Shown piece by piece: positions 44,328 to 56,270 of a DNA stretch of 64,000 nucleotides (positions are counted from its first letter, which is position 1; every line of letters begins with the position of its first letter). The translations under genes and the position numbers were made by a program. The stretch is taken from positions 1,550,001 through 1,614,000 of the forward strand of contig MU008159.1 of the NCBI GenBank assembly GCA_010909165.1, in the 5' to 3' direction. The stretch comes from Anthoceros angustus (Eukaryota > Streptophyta > Anthocerotopsida > Anthocerotales > Anthocerotaceae). The notes under the pieces were generated by a model, which did not search any database, had not been told where the DNA came from, and saw only the letters and a program-made list of their open reading frames with translations.

Positions 44328-46721
44328 TTCATTTGCATGCCATTTGTTCCTGTAAATGATGTTCTAGGAGCAGTAGGTAATTTTAAGCAAGGGCTTAGTC
44401 GCTCTTTTTCACCTTGACCCCCGAGGGTCCACCTTCATTGTCTTGTGCTGGATGGGTATTTCCCATCGTTTTTCCCTCAATATAACATGTCTTACCACTT
44501 AAAAAATCCTTCTCCAAACTCACTTCCACTTAGAATTCAATAATATAACTCATTCAATTTAGACTGCACTATTATTTGAAAGTCTCTAGTCTAATGTAAG
44601 GATCATTTTCACCTCATGCTATCATCTTTACCGTCTTCTCCAAAAATTTGATCAACCTCTTGGTATCCCGGAGATTATACATAGCCTTTGCCGATGATAC
44701 AATTTGTTTTACATCTTCTATGTATCTAGGCATCTCAAATTCACCTGCTCGCTCATGAGTAGACATGTGGTCATGCTGAAACTTTATTAAATGCTTGTGG
44801 ATCTCGAGCACCTACAACCTCATAAGAGAGTCAGTTTAGCAGCTTGTTTCATGTTGTCCCCTAGCTAGACTGCACTTCACATTCTCGCACAATATTGTCA
44901 ATCCATGCTTGAGTGAATGCATATCTTTATGCACAATACACATATGATAAAGGATAAGACAAGTCTGGACTGGACTAGACCAAGCAAATTTTTTATATTT
45001 CTATCTACCTCATTTAAAAGACAGCCAAAACGAGCCTTCAAATGCCAAAGGCCTATTCTAATATCTTTCTAATACTACTTTGCATGTAGTTCCAGTTTAC
45101 TCGATAAGTGTGGTTTCACGTATTTTAATACCATTCTAATACTACTTTGTATGTACATAGTTTTAGTTTTGTTGAATACACACGGTTTCAATACATTTTA
45201 CTACAATTCTAACGCTACTTTGTATGAAGTTCTAATTTTATTGAATAAGTACGTTTTCATGGATCCAAGCCCGATCATAGCATAGTGTAAAATCACAGCA
45301 TTGCACAGAAAGCCCCATGTCGTGTTAGGTTTATTATGGGACGGGATGCTGGATTTAGGGTACGGCAGCGCGAAGAAGAGACGCCTTTGACCGGCCCGGG
45401 ACCCGCCGCGGATCAGGCTGCCGTCAAGCAGCGAGCCTTCTGCGGCCAGGCACTGCGGGAAATTTATCTTTCGCGATTGCAGTTTTAGCCATGGAACCGT
45501 TGCTGCGAAGTGGCCTCACATCTGAAAGGGGGCCCCGCATCCCGAAGCTCGTGGCAGGCACACGAGTACGGGCCGCGTCATGCAGCATGATCGATGATGG
45601 ATACCGGGGAGAACCCGAGTGTGCCTGAAGCACGGAAAGGGGGGGCCCGGGGGGCACGATTTTGTTGTCCGGGGGAGCCGCAGGATTGGCAGAGAATTGC
45701 GATTTTCGTGACTCGTTCGGGCCCGCGAATTGCAGGCTACGAGCACCGTCGGGGCGAGACTCTCAGCTCTGGCAGCATCGGGAGTGGGATTGGCACAGGG
45801 CTGGGAGCAGACTGCGTCCAATGGTTGCCCAAGGAATTGGGCGGCTCTCCGCTGTGTGCAGGATTGTAGGAAATGATTCTTCTGCTCTGTATTGCTGGAG
45901 GAAACACGGCGTGGCGACGATGTCGAATAGGAGCTCGCGGAGTCGGATGTGCCCCTTGGGTGGGTGTCGGGAATGGCGAAGCTGAGTGAGCTCTGTCTGG
46001 GGGTACTTTGGCGCTCGGGCAAATAGCTCCTCGTGCTGGGCAAACATGGGTCCGCGGGAACGCGATGGTTTTCCTTCTCTTTCTGTTCCCGTCCAGAACC
46101 TCTTGGATGGCAGAAGACTTGCCTTTCGTCAGTTGAAGAATTTAAAATAATATTTTGGGACGCCTGTGTGGAGGTCCCTCCGCTGAAGGCTTCAACAGGT
46201 ATTCAACGTGTGTCTCGTATGAGTTGGTTGATAATGTGGCTTGCAACTTGGGTTTGTTTGCGTCTGAAGATAGCTCTGTTGGAAGGAGTATCCTGTGACG
46301 CTACACCAAGGAAGTTGCGTAGCATTTTCTGGCATTTTTCAGTGTGTGAATCTGCTGAGCCAAATCTTTCTGATGTATGGAAACATGATGAGGAGGGGAG
46401 CCACTTGTAGACAACCAGGTATCCCCTGGTGTGAAGAGAGCTATAAGTCTTGTTGAGTGGAAGTAGCTGCTTTGCATGGATGTCACCGTTGTTACTCCAA
46501 ATATTGCGTTTTTCAGATGTTCTCCTGTGGATGTATGGAAGGATGCTTTTGCTTGATTGTTTTAGGTCTTTTGCTTGTTCTGACCTGTGTTCCTTCATGT
46601 TTTCCTCCAGGTCTGCCTCCGCCAAATGGCTCAGCACTGCTTGACAGGTGCCATCTCGTGGGGTTATAGCTGTAGCACTTCAGTAAGCTATCAGATCTGG
46701 TCGTCAGAGATACACACTAGA
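44328..46721. other. intergenic DNA and 5' leader of the nucleotidase gene
   Basis: 44,398-44,492 resembles the retroelement tail at 10,335-10,410. From there to about 45,290 the DNA is AT-rich with no gene. From about 45,300 it is GC-rich, probably the promoter and 5' UTR (possibly with a leader intron) of the HAD gene. Open stretches there show no family similarity. Confidence 0.45.
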
Positions 46722-49700
46722 ATGGCAGCCGTTTCTGTTGTGAGTGACGCTGCTCACCAGCAGACTCCTCTAGCAGGAGAAAATGTTAGGAAATGCGGCA
46801 TTGCAGCCTTCCTCAGACCTGACGTGTCTCTCTTCAAAGGCGCATCTCGGTTTCTTCCGTCTATGCTTGCAGCTTCTCCCAGGAACGTGCCTTGGCTGCA
46901 TTTGAAGGCATTCAGACCTCGACCGCCTCTGATGGCTTTGAATGTTCGACCAAGCCGCTTACGGTCGAAAAAGGTGAGACAAGAGGATGCCCCTTCTGGA
47001 GATGACATTCCTGCCATGGACTTGAACCCTGCTGAGATATCTGCCCTGCCAAACTCCAAAATCTCTTCTGACACATCAGCCGAGAAAGCGGCAGCCGGAT
47101 CAGTAGATTGCATGGGTTCAACTAAGGCAGCTGCCAGGAAATCAGGGGTAGCGGCTCCGTCACCTTCTTCGCATACCAAGCAAACAAATGAGCCAACCTC
47201 TCCGAGGAGGAGAAGCAGGAAAAGCCGACAGGATAACGGAGGGGGCACTCATGCTGCTAAGATGTTCTACGTGAAGGATCATAAAGGAGACATTGACTAC
47301 TTGGGAGAAAGCACCAAGGGTGATTTGAATGTGCGACATGATATGACAGACGCCCTCGGTAAGGATTCGCATCCTGTACATGGATTGCTTGCATTATGTG
47401 TCTCTTGATGGTTACCTGATTTTGGGCCTTTTCCTTGGCTTGCGACCAGCATGTTATGGGCAAAATGTGCAGAGGACCACATGCCTGAATCTGTTGCTGC
47501 TGGAATAGTTTCCTTATTAGACCTGTTGTACAGGTGCATTTTTCACTCCTTCTGGCTCACAGCTCGGGTGGCCATGGTCCCTCAGAGGCAAGAAGCATCC
47601 CTGCCATTGATCCGTCTCATTTGAGTTACCATCTAACAGTGCCGATGTGTGTTATGGATCCTTGTATATATCTATTTGATCCTCAACTATTTCATGTATG
47701 TCTTCAGATTCTGAGGAGGCACAGACAACTTTTGGTGGTCCAATCGAAGAAGTGGCAAGGGCTGAGGTCAAAGAAGCTGAAGCATTGCTTGAGGAGTTGG
47801 ATATACGTGTTAAGTTCGCACTAGCTATTGTCTTTGCGAATTTTGTGTCGGTAATCGTTGTTGTGGTCTGTGTTCCTTCTTATTTTCTTGCATGAAGTAT
47901 TGACTTTTTCTTTCCTTTTTCATCTTCTCAGATGCGATTTCCACAAGGTATTGCACCTAGGGGTATTTTCTGTAGCAGGACATTGAGTCTGCGGTCCATT
48001 ACGACAATTGGCTATGACATGGATTACACTCTAATCCACTACAACGTTGCGGTGACTACCTTATTTCTATTGTATCTGCATCTGCGAGTCCCATTCTCGG
48101 ATGCCCGCAACATCAAACATCAACTGTGCACTCAAGGGCCTTTGTTCTGAGGTGAGGGGCTGGTTCTTGTAGGCTTGGGAAGGGAGGGCGTATGACTATG
48201 GCATGGACAACCTGCGGAACATGGGCTACCCTGTGGATGGCCTTAAATTTGACCCTGAATTGGTAAGATAGTATTCCGCCGGACTCACTTTTTTCCAAAG
48301 GTCCTCTTTGTCGTGTGTGTTTACTTTATCATGGACTTGTGTCCCCGTGCAGGTCATACGAGGGTTAGTAATGGACAAAGAGAAAGGCAACTTGGTGAAG
48401 GCCGATCGATTTGGTTATGTGAAGAGGGCTATGCATGGCATTAAGATGCTTTCTAATCGAGCAATCAGGTCCACTTTCAGGTCTAATTCCTTGCGGGGAG
48501 AGAGTTTTTGAGGGTAGGCATGTTTAACAAGCCATCTATGGTTCAGTGAACTCTATGGGAGGGAGTTGGTGGACTTGAGGAATGAAGATCGATGGGTATT
48601 TTTGAACACACTGTTCTCTGTCTCTGAAGCCGTCATGTACATGCAGGTATTGCAGCAACTCATGAGAGAAGCAGTGGTCAGCAAGTTGCGTTTCATCTAA
48701 TTTTCATTGTTGAGTTGATAGATGGTGGAACGTCTTGATGAGGGTGCCCTGCCGCCAGAGCTTGGATCGTTGGACTATCAAGGTCTTTACAAGGTATGTA
48801 CTCTTTTGCTAAGTTCTCAACATATCTTATGATGCTAACTGCTGACAAGAGCTTATTGCTCTATTGTCACGCTGTCAGGTTGTGGCAAAAGCGTTGTTTA
48901 GGGCCCATGTTGAGGGCAAGCTAAAGGCAAGGCTGCTTTGCTTCGTGGTCTTGTTCTGTCTGCACTTTTTGGTGGTTCAGAAGTTGACCTTTCATTTCTT
49001 TGCAGGAAGAGATTATAAATGAGCCCGAACGCTTTGTCGAGCCTGATCCAGAACTGCCTTTGACTTTGCTTGACCAAAAGGAAGTAAGTGTGTGATAGTC
49101 TCCTATTGCATACAACTGCACCCCGTATCACGTGCATCTTTGAGTTGCTGCAGATTTGTATCACGCGAAGGATAAGTTGGTGTACATCTGTTGCCAGGCT
49201 GGCAAAAGACTCATCCTAATAACAAACTCTGATTACCACTACACCAACAAGATGATGCAATTTGCTTTTAACCAGTATTTGCCCGATGGAATGGACTGGC
49301 GAGCACTGTTTGACATGGTATGTGATTAGGCTTCAGTCACCGGTGTGGTTGTCCATATGTGTGGTATATATGTGATATGTATGTGTTAAAAGTGTCCATA
49401 TGTTGCAGGTGATAGTCTCAGCCAGGAAACCTGAGTTTTTCCAAAGGTTCCATCCCTTGTATGAGGTGGTGACCGAAGACGGTCTGATGCGCCTCTGTGA
49501 TAGAGCAAGCCCAGGTGAATAAATTACTCTGAGGGTACTGAAAAATTCTGTTAAAAACTTAGTTGCATCTCTATCAAAGTCCTCTCATCACAGGTGGTCG
49601 CAGGTGGTCTCTATTGTGGAGGAAGTGCACAGATGGTAGAGAAAGCTCTTGGGTTTCACGGCGACGAAACACTTTATGTTGGGGACCATATTTATACAGA

Positions 49701-50861
49701 TGTCAGCCAGTCAAAACTGCATCTAAGATGGAGGACTGCCCTGATCTGTAGAGAACTTGAGAAGGAGGTTCGAGTTCACTACGCGTACCCTTATTTCATG
49801 CACCATCCATCCATTCCAGTAACAGTTGAGAATATTTGTACCTCTGAGGAAGAAATGATGTGATCTTGTTCTTGGCCTCATATTCCGGTAATTGCAGGTG
49901 GAGGCATTGGCACATGGTCGGGATCGTAGGGCCAAGCTGATTCAGCTGATGACTCAGAAGGAGGTAGTAGGTGATTTATTCAACCAGTTCCGGCTTGCTT
50001 TGCAGCGTCGCACCCTTGGACACTCCGCTCAGGTCTTTTTTGTGGCCACCTTTCTTCCTTTATCACTACCAGGCTGAAGTTTTTCTTTCGGCACACTGGA
50101 AATCTTCCTGACCCGGTCATCTCGTGAGCTTGTTTTCGAACGCAGACAGTCCAGGCAACAGAAATGGACGAGCGAGAAATCGGTGAAAGTATGCAGAAGC
50201 TGCTTGTAATCATGAGAAGGCTTGATCAAAAGATTGCTCCAATGCTGGAGGCTGATGGGAGCTACTTCAATGAGAGGTGGGATAGGTGCCTTTCTCTGTT
50301 GAATACAACTTGTTTCTTCCTAGTCAAGTGCCTGTCCAAGCTAACAGTCTCTTCACATGTACATCAGGTGGGGCTATTTGTCAAGGGCAGGGCTATGGGA
50401 TAAGAGCCACCTCACGAGACAAATAGAGAAGTAAGTGCCCTTTGGCCAGCCTTCACCCGTTCGCTTTTCGTGCTCAAATATCCGGACATAGTTGACTGAT
50501 TGCAGGTCTTGGTCTTCGCCATGGCAGGTACGCAGATATTTACACGTCCAGGGTCTCAAACTTTTTGCGATATACCCCATTCATGTATTTCCGCTCTCAG
50601 TCACAGGTATGTCGGTTACAGTCCCTCGACGCTGCACACAGTAATCTGTCGGAGCTGGTACAATCTGTCGAAGGTGCAATTTGTATATTCCGGTTTCTCA
50701 TCCTTAAATTGCATTCTTAACTGTGCTCGGTGGTGCAGACTCTTGCTCATGACTGTCAGTACGGTGCCGAAACCCGGACACCTGAGCAACCACGACACTC
50801 TGTCTCCGGCTATCGAGCTGAAATGCCGCTTAACGGTGAGCTGAAAGATCATGGCACCTGA
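46722..50861 (+). CDS. HAD-superfamily IG 5'-nucleotidase (cytosolic purine 5'-nucleotidase family), 17 exons
   Basis: Exons: 46722-47358, 47708-47808, 47932-48051, 48173-48262, 48353-48468, 48547-48646, 48722-48793, 48879-48926, 49006-49083, 49198-49317, 49409-49514, 49604-49767, 49898-50032, 50146-50276, 50368-50430, 50528-50606, 50739-50861. They give 760 aa with phases closing. The HAD motif I is GYDMDYTLIHYN (nucleophile Asp, then DxT). Motif II lies in LILITNSDYHYT and the Lys/Asp region in VGDHIYTDVSQSK. The family dephosphorylates purine nucleoside monophosphates, but plant members are little studied. The first exon is a Ser/Arg/Lys-rich extension of about 210 residues that may include an organelle presequence. 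Intron 8 uses a GC donor (CTAAAG|GCAAGG). Exon 12 has two CAG acceptors 10 bp apart; only the second keeps phase. Confidence 0.9.
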
Positions 50862-51096
50862 GTTTGGAGTCTTTGGACCACACGCCACAGAGTTAGGCCG
50901 CGAATGATCTGTTGCTGCAGAGCGATTGTACTATAGTTGTACCAGTATTAATTTCCTTGTACGCCATACTGTTTCTGGCATGCAACTCAAGTGGTGTAAT
51001 TGGCGTGCTACTTCTGAGGTTTGCTTCTGCCATCTTCCGTGGAATGGAGGATAAAATGAATGCATTTTGTTTCCGGGAACACTTTTCAGCTTCTCA
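50862..51096. other. convergent 3' spacer
   Basis: About 235 bp separate the stops of the nucleotidase gene and the PLD gene; their 3' UTRs probably overlap or abut here. Confidence 0.4.
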
Positions 51097-53502
51097 TCAA
51101 GCTGTCCGGGCATCCGGAACGTCTGTTGGGTGTCCGATGATCTTACCGCCAACATCTGGAAAAGTGTCGTGGCCGGGCAGCGGGTTGACAGATCCGTCAT
51201 CTTCCACCTGGAGTGGATATGTTAATAGATGACCTTTCATGTCCGTCACCTTGTCACTTGCGTACACGGCCCAATTATCATCACCTATCCTTTTCATCCT
51301 TTGTGCGCATTCTAGTGAGTCAGGATTGGAGAAGCAGGATTCTACCGTTCCCGTGTGCTCTGCCCAAAGCGACAGTCGGTATCCATAAACTTCGCCTTTA
51401 GGATAATCTCCCTTCTTTCCCCAAGTGTAGGAGGGTTGGTATGCACCAATGGCAATCTCCGTATCGCGGTCTCCAGCCATGGATCGTTGGTTTATGTTGG
51501 CTGAACCCAGTATCACAAATTCATCGTCAACAATCATACCTTTGGAGTGGACGAATATAATGAACCGCCTAGACTTTTGCACAGCTATCTGGGTGGAATT
51601 GGTGGGTGGTATACACGGGCGAGGGTCAGATGCAGACACGGTCTCACGAGTTCCCAGACAGAAGAACAGCAGGTAATCCTGAGGCTTGGCCTTTCCACGC
51701 AATTTTTTTGTCTGCAGAGCTTTAGCAATTATGGTGTACATCATCTTCATAGTCTGAGATTGGAAGAAGAGAATCTCCTGGACAATGGTGCTGGATGCGT
51801 GTCCCTCCGGAAACATGGGTATCACCACGTACACCATAAACCTCTCACCAGCTTTGATTTTGCCAGCTATCTTCAGCGCCAGTTCCATGGGAATCAGGTG
51901 ATCTGCTTTAGCTTTCCTGTAGTCTGGCCAGTTGTAGGAAGACCCAATGAAGTATTGGTTCTCAATGTAGATGAAACGTTGAGCACGCCGAATAGCCTCC
52001 ACATAAGCTAAATGGACGCTATGATCTATTCTGGAAGTCCCCCGACAAACGAGATGCTGCCTTTCTACTTCTTGAAGGTCACCAGGGAAACATGCGCAAG
52101 ATCCAGAGTCGATAGATCTGAAAATCTGGGCGTGCCATGTTTCAGGATTATAGTCGGGAACAATATAGAGCTTCGTGTCGCCAATAACTGGAGAAGCCTT
52201 AGCAGTCAAGCCCCACCGCTGCTCAAAATTGGTCAAAACATCATATGCTGCAGGGCCTTCAAGTTTACAATGCAGATCGTGCCAAGGCTCTCTCGGACCT
52301 CCATCATCTTCCACACAGGAAAACATAGCTTGGTGATAGTCCCCTCTGTGCACGTTGTCCATGGTTCTGAACAGACTGTGCTGTGGCGTGTCAAAACGTC
52401 CTCCACACAAGTCCAGGCCGCCCAGGAATGCAACCAATTGGTGTGTATCAGAGTTGGGTACCACGGCATCCACCAGCACAAAGTTCTGGTGGTGTGTGTA
52501 CATGCCTGCCACCACCTTCTGTCGAAACCAGCCAATGCTAGTGTCTGCGGAACGAGTAGATAAACGGCATGACACATTCGTGCTCTTAAAGAAGTTCATG
52601 GTTTCTTCTCCATGTGTGGCCGTCACTCCTCCCCCTGTCACATTCTTGCTGTCGTTCGAGGCTGTGTCGCGCCAAACTAACAATTGCACCCGGACTCCTT
52701 CTTGACTTTTCTGTATCAAAAGCTCTCCTAGGGACATCTTCTCTCCAGCAGGAATGCTTGGGGAAGGTCGAGTCAACTTTAACTCGTGCCACGTGGACCA
52801 GCCAGCGATGTAAATCAGATTCTTTGCCTTCAATAATGCATTGCTGATTTCTTCCCAACATCTTCCATGCTCGAAGTTTTCCCCACGTTCAAGCGGAATG
52901 TCAGGCAACCCAGGCTCGACATGTGCATCCTGAAATAATCTCAGTCGGCAACCTTTTCTAAGAGGGAAGTATACCCTGTGTATACCGTGGTACTCTGGAC
53001 CTCCGCCAAGACCTTTAGCAGATGGGATAGCAAGGAGATGGACAGACAGTTTAAGCTGCGCATCGTCAAGCAAATGTCGTCCTCCTGGCCCAAGAATGTC
53101 AAACCAGCCCTCCATCTTCCTGCCTAGTGATACATCCTTAGCAGAAATATTCACACGTCCAATTGCTCCAGCTCCCATAGAGATATCATCGCCTACTTTG
53201 AAAATCAGTTCCTCGGCACGGTGGGCAACAGGTATATAAAAGTGCTCATGCCACACCGGATACTGTTCATTACTCTTGACCTGAGTCCTTGCAAGGTTTG
53301 CACCGGCAAGTGTGACTGAAACATAAACATCACTAGAGCGATACCCTGTTGACTTTGGTAAACAACTGCGACAGACATCGAGGCACTGCCTGCACCTTCC
53401 AGCTAGCTCATCCACATCTGGAAGACACTTTGCCTCAAGCACCCATACATCCAGTGTTCCATGCAGGAGCACGGAGTCTTTTTGGTTGAGTATAGCTGCC
53501 AT
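51097..53502 (-). CDS. PLD: C2-domain phospholipase D, intronless, with altered first HKD motif
   Basis: 801 aa from ATG 53,502 (MAAILNQKDSVLLHGTLDVW). An N-terminal C2 domain (residues about 10-170) carries a Cys-rich insert (CRQCLDVCRSCLP), as in delta/beta-like plant PLDs. The catalytic part follows, with RVQLLVWRD, GGLDLCGGRFDTP and IENQYFIGSSYNW. The second HKD motif is intact: HSKGMIVDDEF. The first reads HHQNFVLVD, with Asn where the family has Lys (codon at 52,485-52,483). HKD enzymes use both motifs to cleave phosphatidylcholine to phosphatidic acid, so activity may be lost or reduced. Plant C2-PLD genes usually have introns; this one has none while its neighbours are intron-rich, which suggests a retrocopy. 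The C-terminus (LPGHDTFPDVGGKIIG) is complete. Confidence 0.92.
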   Translation of the reverse strand: MAAILNQKDSVLLHGTLDVWVLEAKCLPDVDELAGRCRQCLDVCRSCLPKSTGYRSSDVYVSVTLAGANLARTQVKSNEQYPVWHEHFYIPVAHRAEELIFKVGDDISMGAGAIGRVNISAKDVSLGRKMEGWFDILGPGGRHLLDDAQLKLSVHLLAIPSAKGLGGGPEYHGIHRVYFPLRKGCRLRLFQDAHVEPGLPDIPLERGENFEHGRCWEEISNALLKAKNLIYIAGWSTWHELKLTRPSPSIPAGEKMSLGELLIQKSQEGVRVQLLVWRDTASNDSKNVTGGGVTATHGEETMNFFKSTNVSCRLSTRSADTSIGWFRQKVVAGMYTHHQNFVLVDAVVPNSDTHQLVAFLGGLDLCGGRFDTPQHSLFRTMDNVHRGDYHQAMFSCVEDDGGPREPWHDLHCKLEGPAAYDVLTNFEQRWGLTAKASPVIGDTKLYIVPDYNPETWHAQIFRSIDSGSCACFPGDLQEVERQHLVCRGTSRIDHSVHLAYVEAIRRAQRFIYIENQYFIGSSYNWPDYRKAKADHLIPMELALKIAGKIKAGERFMVYVVIPMFPEGHASSTIVQEILFFQSQTMKMMYTIIAKALQTKKLRGKAKPQDYLLFFCLGTRETVSASDPRPCIPPTNSTQIAVQKSRRFIIFVHSKGMIVDDEFVILGSANINQRSMAGDRDTEIAIGAYQPSYTWGKKGDYPKGEVYGYRLSLWAEHTGTVESCFSNPDSLECAQRMKRIGDDNWAVYASDKVTDMKGHLLTYPLQVEDDGSVNPLPGHDTFPDVGGKIIGHPTDVPDARTA

Positions 53503-53920
53503 TTCAAGGACTACGGCTCCTGTACCATGCGAGCAGAAGTTGCAGCTCAAGGATTACATTTTTGTCCTCAAGCCGCCGGCAAAGATCTGGCTATCTTTCA
53601 AGTGCGAGAAACAAAAAACCAAACCAGAAGTTGAACAGGCCAGGAAAAAAGGTCAGAGAAGGGGACACCCTATGAGAAGCCAGATGGTTTGCAAAGAATG
53701 ATCAGAGACGACGCCTAAGGACAAAAGAAGCTGAAATACTTCCAATAGTCATATCCAGTTTCAGGGAAATGTTTTCCTCAGGTTAGACATCAGTGATCAG
53801 ATGGAACAAAACTTGGAGCAGAGTGCTCTAGCAAAGTCTAAAACCTTTAAGGTTGCCAGCCCGCCCATGATCCATCTACCAATCTTGTTAAAAGAAATTA
53901 CCAATTCAAGTCGAGAAAAG

Positions 53921-54644
53921 TCACTTAGGATTCCTCAGCACAATTATGACAGAGTCACCGCGGAGGAACATCTTGCTTATGAACCTGTCTTTGTTTACAG
54001 GCTGTGCCTTCTTCTTACCTTTACCTGTTTTGGGCACCTGCACCATGGGAAAGACAGCTCAGACACGCCACAACACAAACCACAAAGATCGGCTCCCAGT
54101 AATGTTAGAGTAGAACTTGCTCACTTCAGTCCACATCTCCCTGACATTCTCTAGCACCATATTGCAGTGTCTGTCAAAGGCCTTCACTCTCCCCAGCAAC
54201 TTTTTATTGTTCCGACAGTTGATCAGAACCTGCGTGTGACAAAGATACAGAGTCAGTGCCCTACAGAGCTACGAACCGGGGAACCATCATACTACGCACG
54301 TGCAAGATGCTCAACAAATGACCTGCAAAATTTTCCGTTTGACACCTTCCCACCTGGGTATTATTCTTCACACTCATCGTCAGCACGGAAAGGGGCCCCG
54401 TACTGAATTCCTGCTCCTCGGTCTTCTCCTGAGAGCAAGATGCTAAAGAGCCTCAGGAAAACCCAGCAGACATGTCCAGAGAACAAGCTTTTTGAAAGAC
54501 AAAAGAATCGAATATACCGTCTCTTCCTCCATAGGACGGGCGCCGCTGCACCACATGCCAAGACAGGGAAAGGTTAACAGGGCAGAGCGAAAACAGCATA
54601 ACAGAATGCTGAATACGATTTTCGCGGCCTTACGTCGGAACCAT
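53921..54644 (-). CDS. SMD2: small nuclear ribonucleoprotein SmD2, 5 exons
   Basis: Exons on the minus strand: 54644-54634, 54545-54518, 54428-54354, 54229-54125, 54037-53921, giving 111 aa. The Sm fold is clear. Sm1 is [20 protein letters not shown], followed by [17 protein letters not shown]. The D2-specific linker is [20 protein letters not shown] and Sm2 is [15 protein letters not shown]. SmD2 is a core subunit of the heptameric ring on U1, U2, U4 and U5 snRNAs and is needed for splicing. The first exon is tiny (ATGGTTCCGAC) and inferred from phase and a GTAAGG donor. The alternative is an unspliced start at [13 protein letters not shown]; both enter the same RPMEEE segment. The body is certain, the first 3-4 residues are not. 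Confidence 0.92.
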
Positions 54645-55427
54645 CGCAACCCCACAACAGCACCGGCAGCACAAGTAAGGATAGAGCCCTGGCTTCCAGA
54701 AGAATGACAACTACAGCTACCAGCACCCAGGACGGCAACGCTGCCTCCTGTATTCAAGGCGCCCAGCGACGATGCGAAATTGCCCCTCTTGCCCGCGGCA
54801 AGTTCAAACGGCTGATACCGTGCGACGGCGGCAGAAACACCCGAAGGAGACGAGTTAGGGTGGACATTGAAACTAACTCCGGTTACAGCAGTCTTTTCGC
54901 CGTTCTCCCTGCAATCTCGCAATCCTCTGTGCCCCTGATCTGCTCGTAACCCTCTCAATGCAGAATTGAAGCCTCTTTCAATGGTCACTCAGATGTTGGC
55001 CTGTGTAGATTGCAGGCTGCTGCCTCTTGTCTTGTCTCTATCCTGGCCCAAAAGGGTTTGGGGAGGTGGGTGGTCATCAGGAGTCTGCAATTCAGAGATC
55101 GACGGAGTTCAAAAAATTCGCCTGCAGCAAAGGGATGTGACTGCTGGTTTGGGAGTGGCATTCAGGCGCTCCTCGCAAGGTGCCACCCTTTTGGACGATG
55201 TGTGTTCTGTATCATTCATCAGCCGAGGACGATCGACAACCGTTACTTTTACCGCGGACGGTATTTGAAATGTTGGTCCTCGCTGTTCCGTCAAAAGTTT
55301 GAGCTCGGGTTGCGAAAGCAGGCCCTCCTCCACCAGATGCAGCTCGTGAGCTGGGAGCAGACAGTAGTATGCTAAATTGGTGGGCTCAGTGGTAAAATCA
55401 GTAGAATTGGTGAACAAGTCAAGTCCG
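54645..55427. promoter_or_regulatory. divergent upstream region of SmD2 and the four-TM gene
   Basis: About 780 bp between divergent starts. A long open stretch on the minus strand (54,988-54,645) has no recognisable similarity and is treated as SmD2 leader or chance. Confidence 0.4.
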
Positions 55428-56270
55428 ATGGCTACAGGGGTTTTCGCTTCTCTCTCGGGAAACCGAGGCAGGCTCAAACGCAGGAACATGCAACTGGGGC
55501 CCCTACTGATCGTCATTTTCAGTATGTTGTTGATCGAGATTGCCTTGGCTGGATCGATACTGCAGCAACAGTACGCATGGTTGAGATACCCTGCCCGTAA
55601 GCCGGTCAAAGGTCAGTGGTGTGCCCTCTGTATTGCCATCTGAAATCCATGCACAGAGTACGTATGAGAATGCATTGGCTCCTTACATTGTCCGTTCCAC
55701 GCATCTCGACCGTGAGTAACCGATTCTTGGTTCGTTTGTTCAGGTTTTGCCTCAACAGACTTCGAGTTAATGCGATATTCACTCATCTCTGCAGTAGTAG
55801 GCATTGGAGCCAATTGCGCTGCAGGACTGCAGCTCATGCTTACTTGGACCCCCGAGTCCTTAATCACGGACATTGCTGTCACGCTTCTCGACATCGCTTT
55901 CTCCTACAACGCTTTCGGGTAACTGTCTCTTTGAACCTCATGTTTTGTACTTGGCTTTGGCATAGGGTCTCGATGCAAATTATCCATGCTATCTAAATCC
56001 TATCAGATACGCTTGCCAAGAGCTGCACAACTTCGGTTCAAAGAAAGGCCAAAATAGACAGGACACAAGAATTGTAAGTTAATAAATCTTAATGCTATAG
56101 ACTAAGTATGAAAATCTATGTTTTTGCTTCAGCTGCACCTGTTTACGACATGCTTCTTGCCTTTCCAACTGCAGATAGTTCTGCAAGCGTTTGTGGTGAT
56201 AACCTCCATCCTAAAGCTGCAGAAGTTGCTGTTGGTGCACACTCCTCTTTTCGGAAAAATATATAGTTAA
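55428..56270 (+). CDS. small four-transmembrane membrane protein (MARVEL/CASP-like architecture), 4 exons
   Basis: Exons 55428-55611, 55744-55918, 56007-56073 and 56175-56270 join in phase to 173 aa. Hydrophobic helices: LGPLLIVIFSMLLIEIALAG (about 21-40), YSLISAVVGIGANCAAGLQL, ITDIAVTLLDIAFSYNAFGY, and IVLQAFVVITSILKLQKLLL near the C-terminus. The basic N-terminus (RGRLKRRN) probably faces the cytosol. The four-helix layout resembles MARVEL/CASP-like proteins, but no diagnostic family motif was recognised, so function is unknown. An in-frame alternative acceptor before exon 4 (about 56,133) would insert 14 residues. The exon model is inferred from splice consensus and continuous hydrophobic segments. 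Confidence 0.6.

Noticed and set aside
54443-54988. 181-codon minus-strand frame upstream of and through SmD2 exon 2
   Set aside because: It runs through introns of SmD2 in a different reading and has no family match; the spliced SmD2 model explains the conserved parts.
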